Positions 23,791 to 31,439 of a stretch of 64,000 bases of DNA are shown here, piece by piece (the stretch's first letter is position 1; the number at the start of each line of letters is the position of its first letter). Position numbers and translations under genes: made by a program. The stretch comes from Nakamurella sp. A5-74 (GTDB lineage Bacteria > Actinomycetota > Actinomycetes > Mycobacteriales > Nakamurellaceae), in NCBI RefSeq assembly GCF_040438885.1, contig NZ_CP159218.1:496001-560000 (forward strand), given 5' to 3'. The notes under the pieces were generated by a model. It saw nothing but the letters and a program-made list of their open reading frames with translations, was not told the DNA's origin and made no database searches.

Positions 23791-25530
23791 GTGAGAAATA
23801 AACTCATCCCAGGTGCAGCGATCGCGCTGTGTCTGACACTTGCAGCATGTGGCGGAGGGTCGGGTGACACCGGCACCTCGTCCCAGAACGCAGCAACGAA
23901 CAACGGCGTTGCGACGACGGCAGGTTCCGCGACCGGCAGTGCCGCGACCGGCAGTTCCAGCAGCGGATCTCCGAGCAGTTCGGCCGCACCGCAGCCGCAG
24001 AGCGACGGGATCCTGCAGGACGTGCTCGGCCAGGACGTCGACACCCTGCTGCCCGCCGACTCGAACGTCGGCGACAACATCGCCGTGCTGGATGTCGTCT
24101 ACGACGGGCTGGTCCGCTACGACCCGAGCACCAAGAAGCCCTACAACTACGTCGCCGACGACATCAGCACCAAGGACAACACGGTCTGGACGATCAAGAT
24201 CAAGTCCGGTCTGAAGTTCCAGAACGGTGAGGCCGTGGACGCCGATTCCTTCGTCCGGGCCTGGAACTACGCCGCCTACGGTGGCGACAAGGCGAACAGC
24301 TACTTCTTCGAGCGCGTCACGGGCTACGACGAGATGCAGCCCGAAACCGACGCTGACGGCAAGATCACCAAGCAACCGACCGCCAAGGAGCTGTCCGGGC
24401 TCAAGGCCGTGGACGCGACCACACTCCAGGTGACGTTGAAGGCGCCGTTCGCCGGTTTCTCCACGATGCTCGGCTACACGGGGTTCTTCCCGATGGCCAA
24501 GGCCTGCCTGGCCGACGTCAAGGCCTGCGCAGTCAAGCCGATCGGCAACGGCCCGTTCAAGGTCGACCAGTGGGACCAGGGTTCCAAGCTGACGCTTTCC
24601 AAGTGGACCGACTACACGCTGCCCGAGACGCCGAACTACGCGGGCATCGTGTTCACCGAGTACAAGGGTGAGTCGTCGTGGGCCGACTTCCAGGCCGGCA
24701 CCATCGACTTCGGTACTCCGCCCACAGCCCAGGTCCAAGCGGCTGCCGACGATCCCGACATCTCCTCCCGCAAGGTCTCCGGCCCGGGAGCTGCGCTGAC
24801 CTACATCGGCTTCCCGACGTACAAGGGCGCGCCGTGGAACGACATCGAGTTCCGCAAGGCGATCTCGCTGGCGATCGATCGGCAGGCCGTGATCGACGCG
24901 GTGATCCCCGGCCAGGCAGTCCCGGCCACCAGCTGGGTGGTCCCGGACGGGGTGCCCGGTGGTGTCGCCGGTACCTGTGAGTTCTGCAAGCTGGACGTCG
25001 CTGCGGCGAAGGATGCGCTGGCGAAGTCGAGCTGGAAGGCAGGCACCGTCCTGAGCATCACGACCGGCAAGGACCAGACGCAGAACGACTACTTCAAGGC
25101 GATCGGCGACCAGCTGAAGGCGAACCTCGGCATCGACTACACCCTCGATCCGTCGCCCGACTTCTTCGCCAAGCGTTCTGGGCGACAGATGACCGGCGTC
25201 TTCCGCAACAACTGGTTCCCGGACTACCCGCTGAACGAGAACTACCTGGCCCCGGTGTACGCCAGCGGCGATGCGAAGAAGGGCAACACGAACTTCGGGT
25301 ACTACGACGCCGACTTCGAGAAGCTGATCAAGGCCGGCGACCAGTCCAAGGACATCGACGCCGCGGTGGTGCAGTACCAGGCGGCCGAGAAGGTGCTGGC
25401 CAAGGACTTCCCGACCGTGCCGGTGAGCTTCGCGCAGAATCTCGTCTACTACTCCGCCAACGTGGAGAACGTCGTCCTCGACCCGTTCTCGGGCACGCCG
25501 AAGTTGCGGCTGCTGAAGTTCAAGGGCTGA
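23791..25530 (+). CDS. ABC importer substrate-binding lipoprotein (family 5, oligopeptide type)
   Basis: 579 residues from GTG 23791 with AGGAGG upstream. Lipoprotein signal: hydrophobic core AAIALCLTLAAC with the lipobox Cys at about residue 21, followed by a Gly/Ser/Thr-rich tether. The mature part has the DppA/OppA-type layout, including LDVVYDGLVRYDPSTKKP, a WTIKIKSGLKFQNGE motif, and VRAWNYAAY. Such proteins capture peptides outside the membrane and hand them to the DppBC/OppBC channel. It is the first gene of the importer operon; a 195-bp structured gap separates it from the permeases, which would let the binding protein be made in excess. Confidence 0.93.
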   Translation: MRNKLIPGAAIALCLTLAACGGGSGDTGTSSQNAATNNGVATTAGSATGSAATGSSSSGSPSSSAAPQPQSDGILQDVLGQDVDTLLPADSNVGDNIAVLDVVYDGLVRYDPSTKKPYNYVADDISTKDNTVWTIKIKSGLKFQNGEAVDADSFVRAWNYAAYGGDKANSYFFERVTGYDEMQPETDADGKITKQPTAKELSGLKAVDATTLQVTLKAPFAGFSTMLGYTGFFPMAKACLADVKACAVKPIGNGPFKVDQWDQGSKLTLSKWTDYTLPETPNYAGIVFTEYKGESSWADFQAGTIDFGTPPTAQVQAAADDPDISSRKVSGPGAALTYIGFPTYKGAPWNDIEFRKAISLAIDRQAVIDAVIPGQAVPATSWVVPDGVPGGVAGTCEFCKLDVAAAKDALAKSSWKAGTVLSITTGKDQTQNDYFKAIGDQLKANLGIDYTLDPSPDFFAKRSGRQMTGVFRNNWFPDYPLNENYLAPVYASGDAKKGNTNFGYYDADFEKLIKAGDQSKDIDAAVVQYQAAEKVLAKDFPTVPVSFAQNLVYYSANVENVVLDPFSGTPKLRLLKFKG

Positions 25531-25580
25531 CATCCGCTGATCCGCGCCGCGTGTCCTGATCGGGCACGCGGTGCGGGTTG

Positions 25581-25678
25581 CGGTGGTCCGCGGGGTGATC
25601 CCGATCGTGATCGACGGGGTCTCGTCTCCTTCGTCTGCTCCCTGTGCTGAGCGACGCAGGAGACGAAGGGGACCACCG
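25581..25678 (+). ncRNA. Candidate three-stem structured element between binding protein and permeases
   Basis: Outer stem CGGTGGTCC (25581-25589) with GGACCACCG (25670-25678), 9 bp perfect. Inside it, GATCCCG (25597-25603) pairs with CGGGGTC (25615-25621) with one G-U pair. CCTTCGTCT (25628-25636) pairs perfectly with AGACGAAGG (25661-25669), and that stem can continue as CCTG/CAGG after a 4-nt bulge. The third stem abuts the outer stem with no gap, giving a three-way junction. It lies in the operon mRNA leader of the permease genes, so it may stabilise the upstream message, attenuate read-through or sense a ligand. Confidence 0.5.
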
Positions 25679-25725
25679 GAGAAGCCGCTCGATCACCGAA
25701 TTCTCGACCACCGCAGTGAGGAGAG

Positions 25726-26742
25726 GTGCGCGCCACCGTGGCCGGTTACATCCTGCGCAGGGTGCTGCAGGGAATCCTCACGCTGTTCCTGGTGATGATC
25801 CTGCTGCACTGGCTCACCACGCTCGTCATCCAGCTCAACGGCAACCCCGCGCTGGCGTTCTTCGGCGACCGCATCCCGACCGCGGCACAGCTCGCGGCTG
25901 TCACCGCACGCTTCGGTCTGGACAACCCGTGCTACAGCCAGACCGGAAACCCCTGCATCGGCCCGTTCTTCGAGCGGCTCGGCCAGTACCTGCGCGGTGA
26001 CTTCGGCACCAACTTCCGTGGTCGCGAGGTCACGGACATCGTCGGCTCCGCAGCGCCGAACACCCTGAAGCTCTTCGTCGTGGTCACCATCGTCTGGTCG
26101 ATCGTCGGGCTCACGCTCGGCTCCGTCGCCGCCCGCACCCGTGGCCGCGCGCCCGACACCAGCATCCGGGTCGTGTCGATCCTGATCGACGCGCTGCCGA
26201 TCTTCGTGCTGCTGCTGATCTACAAGTACGTGGTCACGGTGCCGGTGAACAAGTGGGCCAGCAGCAACTTCGGCTCGGACTCGTTCCTGGCGCTGCTGTT
26301 CCGGCCCTCGTTCTCCGCCGACCACAGTTGGGCGACGCTGATCATCCCCGGTCTGCTGCTCGGGCTTGCCGGGACCGCCTCGTTCATCCGGCTGGTGCGT
26401 GCCGCCCAGCTGGAGAACTACAACGCCGACCACGTCCGTACCGCCCGCTCGAAGGGGCTGGGCGAGGGACGCGTCACCACCCGGCACATCGTCCGCAACT
26501 CGGCGATCCCGGTGGTCACCGCGGTCGGTTTCGTTTTCACCGACGCGCTGGGCGGCGCGGTGGTGACCGAGGGGCTGATGAACATCAACGGGATGGGTGG
26601 CGTGTTGTGGAATGCGGTGCGGGACAGCGAGACCGCTGTGGTGATCGCCGTCGTCACGATGCTGACCGTACTGACCATCGTCGTGATGATCGGAGTCGAC
26701 ATCGTCTACGCACTGCTCGATCCGAGGATCCGCTATGACTGA
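25726..26742 (+). CDS. Peptide ABC importer permease, DppB/OppB type
   Basis: 338 residues with six or so membrane segments, starting YILRRVLQGILTLFLVMILL. The binding-protein-dependent permease EAA loop is present (RTARSKGLGEGRVTTRHIVRN). It forms half of the transmembrane channel. GTG 25726 is used here; GTG 25738 (giving MAGYILRR) is an equally plausible start. The end overlaps the next permease gene by 8 bp. Confidence 0.93.
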   Translation: MRATVAGYILRRVLQGILTLFLVMILLHWLTTLVIQLNGNPALAFFGDRIPTAAQLAAVTARFGLDNPCYSQTGNPCIGPFFERLGQYLRGDFGTNFRGREVTDIVGSAAPNTLKLFVVVTIVWSIVGLTLGSVAARTRGRAPDTSIRVVSILIDALPIFVLLLIYKYVVTVPVNKWASSNFGSDSFLALLFRPSFSADHSWATLIIPGLLLGLAGTASFIRLVRAAQLENYNADHVRTARSKGLGEGRVTTRHIVRNSAIPVVTAVGFVFTDALGGAVVTEGLMNINGMGGVLWNAVRDSETAVVIAVVTMLTVLTIVVMIGVDIVYALLDPRIRYD

Positions 26743-27706
26743 CCCGGGCTCCGCCGCGAACATCGCGGTCACCACCGATCACCCGCAGAACACGCCGCCG
26801 GGGTCCGACCCGGTGGGTGCCGACACCCATTCCCTCTGGTCGGACGCGGTCCGGCAGCTGCGGCGCAAGCCGTCCGTCATCATCGCCTCCGTCATCGCCG
26901 TGTTCTTCGTCGTGGTGGCCGTGTTCCCGTCGCTGTTCACCTCGGTGGATCCGGGGGCCTGCAATGTCAGCCAGGCCAAGATCCGTCCGCAGTGGTTCAG
27001 CGGTCCACACCCGTTCGGCACCGACCAGTTCGGCTGCGACCTGATGGCGCAGTTGGTGAACGGGGCGCGACCCTCGCTCTTGCTGGCGTTCGTCGTGGTG
27101 TTCTTCTCGGTGATCATCGGTGTCACGCTGGGCACGTTTGCGGGGTTCTACCTCGGCTGGGTCGACGCGATCGTCTCCCGGGTCATCGAGGTCTTCCTGG
27201 TGATCCCACTTCTGCTGGCGGCTCTGCTGCTGCTGTCGCTGTTCCGGCAGGACGTGTCGTCAGGTGGCGGAACCTTCGCCACGATCCTGCAGCCGGCCAT
27301 CGTGCTGACCGGGTTCGGGTGGATGAGCTATGCCAGGTACGTCCGGGCCAGCGTGCTGGAGACCAAGCACCTCGACTACGTCACTGCGGCCCGGGTGCTC
27401 GGGGCCGGCGACTTCCGGATCATGTTCCGGCACATCCTGCCGAACGCCATCTCGTCGGTGACCGCATTGATTCCTACTGCCATCGCGGGGGTCATCAGTG
27501 CCGAGGCAGTGCTGTCGTTCCTGGGGATCGGCGTCCGGCCCCCGTCCATCAGCTGGGGCATCATGCTGAACAGCGGCGCCGAATGGTTCTCCGGCGGCTA
27601 CCCGCACATGCTGCTGTTCCCGCTGGTCTGCCTGATGCTGACCATCCTCGCGTTCGTGGTGATCGGCGACAACCTGCGCGACGCCCTCGATCCGAAGCTG
27701 AAGTGA
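26735..27706 (+). CDS. Peptide ABC importer permease, DppC/OppC type
   Basis: 323 residues with the DppC layout: a cytoplasmic N-terminus, a first membrane helix (SVIIASVIAVFFVVVAVFP), the periplasmic HPFGTDQFGCDL segment typical of OppC/DppC, and the EAA loop (AARVLGAGDFRIMFRHILPN). It is the second half of the channel. Overlaps the previous gene by 8 bp and precedes the ATPase gene by 27 bp. Confidence 0.94.
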   Translation: MTDPGSAANIAVTTDHPQNTPPGSDPVGADTHSLWSDAVRQLRRKPSVIIASVIAVFFVVVAVFPSLFTSVDPGACNVSQAKIRPQWFSGPHPFGTDQFGCDLMAQLVNGARPSLLLAFVVVFFSVIIGVTLGTFAGFYLGWVDAIVSRVIEVFLVIPLLLAALLLLSLFRQDVSSGGGTFATILQPAIVLTGFGWMSYARYVRASVLETKHLDYVTAARVLGAGDFRIMFRHILPNAISSVTALIPTAIAGVISAEAVLSFLGIGVRPPSISWGIMLNSGAEWFSGGYPHMLLFPLVCLMLTILAFVVIGDNLRDALDPKLK

Positions 27707-27733
27707 GGCAGTGCAGATGAAGAGACAGCGCAG

Positions 27734-28795
27734 ATGAAGCTGACGAAGACGCGTGAGACACCTTCTCCCGTGGGACGAGCGCCCGTGGACGGCGTCCCGC
27801 TGCTCGAGGTGACCGACCTGATCGTCGAGTTCCACACCCCGCGCGGCGTGGTGCGGGCTGTCAACGGGCTCTCCTACACAGTGGAGGCCGGTCGCACGCT
27901 GGCCATCGTCGGTGAGTCCGGCTCGGGCAAGAGCGTGTCGTCCCAGGCGGTGATGGGCCTGCTGCAGACACCGCCGGCCAAGATCGCCGGCGGATCGATC
28001 GTGTTCCAGGGAACGAACCTGTTGTCGTTGTCGCGCAAGCAGCATCGGGCGTTCTGCGGCGAGAACATCGCCATGGTCTTCCAGGACGCGCTGGCCGCAC
28101 TGAACCCGGTGTACACCGTCGGATGGCAGCTCACGGAGGCGCTGCGGGTGCGCCGCGGGCTGTCGAAGGGCGATGCGCGGCGCCGGGCCGTCGAATTGCT
28201 GGATCTGGTCAGGGTGCCGGCTGCGGCGGAACGGGTGAAGGAGTATCCGCACCAGTTCTCCGGCGGCATGCGGCAGCGGGTGATGATCGCGATGGCGCTG
28301 GCGCTCGATCCGCAGCTGTTGATCGCGGACGAGCCGACCACGGCCCTGGACGTCACCGTCCAGGCGCAGATCATGCGGCTGCTGGCCGACATCCAGCAGG
28401 AGCGGCAGATGGGGCTCATCCTCATCACCCACGATCTCGGGGTCGTCGCCGACGTGGCCGACGACGTGACCGTGATGTACGCCGGCAGATCGGTGGAGGC
28501 CGCCGACGTGATGGACACCTACGCCCGACCCGCGCATCCCTACACGGAGGCCCTGTTGCGATCGATCCCGCGACTGGACTCCAAGGGCAAGGAACTGCCG
28601 GTGATCCCGGGCCGGCCGCCGGAACTGCTCGCGCTGCCACCGGGCTGCGCCTTCGCGCCGCGGTGCGACTACGCGCAGGACGTCTGTCGCACCGATCCTC
28701 CGCCGCCGGACGTGGAACCGGCCCCCGGCCGCACAGCGGCCTGTCACTTCGCCGCGGAGGTGATGGACCATGTCGCACCCCGCACCCGAGCCTGA
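27734..28795 (+). CDS. Peptide ABC importer ATPase, DppD/OppD type
   Basis: 353 residues. Walker A GESGSGKS, ABC signature FSGGMRQRV, Walker B LLIADEPTTALD, and a His-switch in LITHDLG are all present. The C-terminal OppD-type extension contains a Cys-rich region (PPGCAFAPRCDYAQDVC, plus a later ACHF), which binds an iron-sulfur cluster in some family members. It energises peptide uptake with the second ATPase, whose start overlaps its 3' end by 26 bp. Confidence 0.94.
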   Translation: MKLTKTRETPSPVGRAPVDGVPLLEVTDLIVEFHTPRGVVRAVNGLSYTVEAGRTLAIVGESGSGKSVSSQAVMGLLQTPPAKIAGGSIVFQGTNLLSLSRKQHRAFCGENIAMVFQDALAALNPVYTVGWQLTEALRVRRGLSKGDARRRAVELLDLVRVPAAAERVKEYPHQFSGGMRQRVMIAMALALDPQLLIADEPTTALDVTVQAQIMRLLADIQQERQMGLILITHDLGVVADVADDVTVMYAGRSVEAADVMDTYARPAHPYTEALLRSIPRLDSKGKELPVIPGRPPELLALPPGCAFAPRCDYAQDVCRTDPPPPDVEPAPGRTAACHFAAEVMDHVAPRTRA

Positions 28796-29960
28796 GGCCC
28801 GCGCAGCACAGGACCCGATCGACGGGGATCTCGTACAGGCCCTCACCGTGCCCGAGAGTGCTTCGGGCACACCGGTTCTCGAGCTGCGAGACCTCGCAGT
28901 CCACTACCCCGTCCGGCGCGGGGCCGTGCTGCGTCGCACCGTCGGGCAGGTGAAGGCGGTCGACGGTGTCTCGCTGTCGCTGCACCGCGGCCGCACCCTC
29001 GGGCTGGTCGGTGAGTCCGGCTCGGGCAAGTCGACGTTGGCCAAGGCACTGGTCGGAGTGGAGACACCGACAACCGGGCAGATCCTGATCGACGGGGTCG
29101 ACGTCACGAGTGTCGGAAAGCGCGATCGCAAGCGGCTCCGCCGCGAGGTGCAGATGGTCTTCCAGGATCCGTACACCTCGCTCAACCCGCGGATGTCGGT
29201 GGGGGAGATCGTTGGCGAGGCCTACCGGATCCACCCGGATGCTGCACCGCAGGGGAGTGTGGACCGGGCGGTGGCCGACCTGCTCGACCTGGTCGGGCTC
29301 AACCCCGAACACGCAGGTCGGTATCCACACCAGTTCTCCGGCGGTCAACGTCAGCGGGTCGGGATCGCCAGAGCGCTGGCGCTGAAGCCGAAGCTACTGA
29401 TCTGCGACGAGCCGGTGTCCGCGCTGGACGTCTCGATCCAGGGTCAGGTGATCAACCTGCTCGAGCGGCTGCAGGACGATCTGGGCCTTGCCTACCTGTT
29501 CATCGCCCACGACCTCTCGGTGGTGCGGCACATCGCCGACGACGTCGCCGTGATGTACCTCGGGCGATTGGTCGAGGACGGCGACGACACCCAGGTCTAC
29601 GAGCATGCCAGGCATCCCTATACGCAGGCCCTGCTGTCGGCAGTGCCGCTGCCGGATCCCAGCAGGCGCGGTAGCCGTCCCGAGATCCTGCTCGAGGGTG
29701 ACGTTCCCTCGCCGATCTCACCGCCGCCAGGATGCAACTTCCACACCCGCTGCCCGCTTGCGCCGACCCTGCCGGAGGCCGGAGGTCAGGCCGTTCCGAC
29801 CATCTGCCGGACCGAGGTGCCGCAGATGACGCTCCAGGACGGGACGGCCGACGGCTCCGGTACGCACCTGGCGGCCTGTCACTTCGCACGCGAACTCCGG
29901 ACGCAGCCGGACGTACCGGGCGGCGCCATCGGCCCCGGTGCCGGACAGGAGGGACGCTGA
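28770..29960 (+). CDS. Peptide ABC importer ATPase, DppF/OppF type
   Basis: 396 residues. Walker A GESGSGKST, signature FSGGQRQRV, Walker B LLICDEPVSALD and LFIAHDLSVV as the His-switch region. The C-terminal Cys motif (PPGCNFHTRCPLA) matches the OppF/DppF extension. Partner of the preceding ATPase. The stop overlaps the next start as TGATG at 29958-29962. Confidence 0.94.
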   Translation: MSHPAPEPEARAAQDPIDGDLVQALTVPESASGTPVLELRDLAVHYPVRRGAVLRRTVGQVKAVDGVSLSLHRGRTLGLVGESGSGKSTLAKALVGVETPTTGQILIDGVDVTSVGKRDRKRLRREVQMVFQDPYTSLNPRMSVGEIVGEAYRIHPDAAPQGSVDRAVADLLDLVGLNPEHAGRYPHQFSGGQRQRVGIARALALKPKLLICDEPVSALDVSIQGQVINLLERLQDDLGLAYLFIAHDLSVVRHIADDVAVMYLGRLVEDGDDTQVYEHARHPYTQALLSAVPLPDPSRRGSRPEILLEGDVPSPISPPPGCNFHTRCPLAPTLPEAGGQAVPTICRTEVPQMTLQDGTADGSGTHLAACHFARELRTQPDVPGGAIGPGAGQEGR

Positions 29961-30610
29961 TGGCCGCGCCACGGATCACCAGCAGAGCCCCGCGGTCGGC
30001 GTCGGTGCTCAAGTCCAGGTTGATCGCCGCCAACCGTGCCGAGCTCGAGGCCGGTCTTGCCTGGGCCGGATCCGATCCGTCGATCGAGGCCGCAGCGGCC
30101 CGGATCACCGGCGCGCGGCGACGGTTCGTGCTCGGAGCCGGTATCGGATTCACCTACGCGTCGCTGCTGGCCGGCAAGCTGAACGCCTCGCTCGCCCAGG
30201 TCACGGTCGTCGACGGCACCATCGTGCGACCGCTCGACATCCTGTCCGACGTCCGGGAAACGGACGTGCTCATCGCCATCTCGTTGCGGCGATTCCGTGG
30301 GTACACGATCGACAACGCACTGCCGTTCGCCCAGGCGGGTGGCTCGCTGGTGGTGATCACCGACTCCCGGACCAACCCGCTGATCCCGCACTGCACCGAG
30401 GCGGTGGTGATCGACACCGACGCGCACCGGACGGGCTCGATCCACGCCGACCTGGCCATGCACCCGGAAACGCCGGGAGTGTCGCCCGCCGTCGTCTCCC
30501 TGGTGATCGACCTGATCGCCACCTTGTCGACCGCCAGCGCGAAAGGGGCCGGCCGCCGCTTCGCCGAACGGGAACGGCTGGGCTCGGAGCTGGGCCTGTA
30601 CCGCGACTGA
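29960..30610 (+). CDS. SIS-domain (sugar isomerase/phosphosugar-binding) protein
   Basis: 216 residues from ATG 29960, coupled to the ATPase stop. One SIS domain: a long N-terminal helix, FVLGAGIGFTYASLLAGKL, then DVLIAISLRRFRGYTIDNAL and a strand SLVVITDSRTNPL, resembling the ligand-binding half of MurR/RpiR regulators. The helix-turn-helix half is missing, so it is not an obvious DNA-binding protein. As the last gene of a peptide-importer operon it might sense or isomerise an aminosugar phosphate released from imported muropeptides; this is speculation from context. Confidence 0.8.
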   Translation: MAAPRITSRAPRSASVLKSRLIAANRAELEAGLAWAGSDPSIEAAAARITGARRRFVLGAGIGFTYASLLAGKLNASLAQVTVVDGTIVRPLDILSDVRETDVLIAISLRRFRGYTIDNALPFAQAGGSLVVITDSRTNPLIPHCTEAVVIDTDAHRTGSIHADLAMHPETPGVSPAVVSLVIDLIATLSTASAKGAGRRFAERERLGSELGLYRD

Positions 30611-30620
30611 GTCGGAGGTC

Positions 30621-30647
30621 GCCGGCACCCTGTGTCGGGGCGCCGGC
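30621..30647. terminator. Hairpin after the importer operon
   Basis: GCCGGCACCC (30621-30630) folds with GGGCGCCGGC (30638-30647): nine pairs with one A-C mismatch and a 7-nt loop, 11 bp after the SIS-gene stop. It lies between convergent genes (the MarR gene ends at 30742). Confidence 0.6.
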
Positions 30648-30741
30648 TGTTCAACCATGAGCGGGATGGGAACGACGTCAGCCCAGCAGACCGCGTTCGA
30701 CGGCACCGGACTTCGGTGCGGTACTGATCATGGAGGGGACC

Positions 30742-31251
30742 TCAGGGCTCCACAGTCCGTTCGGCTGCAGCCACCTTGCGCAGCAACGACTCCAGCAGGG
30801 TGCGCTCGTGCTCGTCGAGCACCTGGAACAGATCGCCGGCGGTGCGGCGGTTGGTCTGCTCCATCGCCGCGCGCATCCGCCTGCGCAACTCGACACCTGC
30901 CGGACTGAGAGTGACGACGATCGCTCGACGGTCCTGCTCGCTCGGTCGGCGCTCGACGAATCCCTTGTCCTGCAGAGCATCCACCAGCTCGGTCGCCGAT
31001 CGGGGGGCGATCTGTAGGAGCTCGGCCAGCGTGGACAGCCTCAGTTCCGCTGCCGTCTCGGGTTCCTGGGCTCGGCGCGGCCACCGTGCGACGGTGGCGA
31101 ACGCCCTGGCCTGCGAGGGTGTCAGGTCGAACGGCGCCAGCTCGCGGGAATGCCGGGACCGCAACGAGCGGGACAGGTGGACCATCAGCTCGGGGAGATC
31201 CATCAGTGCCGGATCGATCGGGGGCGCGTCAGCGCGGTCTTGGTGTCGCAC
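30742..31251 (-). CDS. MarR-family transcriptional regulator
   Basis: 169 residues from GTG 31251, chosen because GGTGAG lies just upstream and the protein then has normal MarR length; ATG 31203 is an alternative. The winged helix-turn-helix is clear: PFDLTPSQARAF, LSTLAELLQIAPRSATELVD and the wing VERRPSEQDRRAIVVTLSPAG. It is divergent from an ABC exporter gene 188 bp away, with overlapping palindromes 32 bp upstream of its own start, the standard arrangement for a MarR repressor of a drug exporter that also represses itself. Confidence 0.88.
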   Translation of the reverse strand: MRHQDRADAPPIDPALMDLPELMVHLSRSLRSRHSRELAPFDLTPSQARAFATVARWPRRAQEPETAAELRLSTLAELLQIAPRSATELVDALQDKGFVERRPSEQDRRAIVVTLSPAGVELRRRMRAAMEQTNRRTAGDLFQVLDEHERTLLESLLRKVAAAERTVEP

Positions 31252-31282
31252 GGCGCTCACCCTACCCGAATGTTGCGGGGCA

Positions 31283-31304
31283 ACCTCATCATGAGGTAAC
31301 CTCA
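31283..31304. promoter_or_regulatory. Overlapping palindromes, probable MarR operator
   Basis: ACCTCAT-C-ATGAGGT (31283-31297) is a perfect 7-bp-arm palindrome. It shares its right arm with TGAGGT-A-ACCTCA (31292-31304), a second perfect 6-bp-arm palindrome. The three half-sites alternate in direction. They lie in the divergent promoter region of the MarR gene and the exporter, so binding could block both. Confidence 0.7.
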
Positions 31305-31439
31305 GCAATAGCGGAGCCCGCAGGTCGCATCCTGCGCCCGGATCCGCACGGTCCGAGACATTCCCGTCCCGGACCAGGCAGGCCCGACCAGGTCGCCCAT
31401 CCACTTCCGAGCCCATCCACGTCCGAGAGGCCGCACCCC

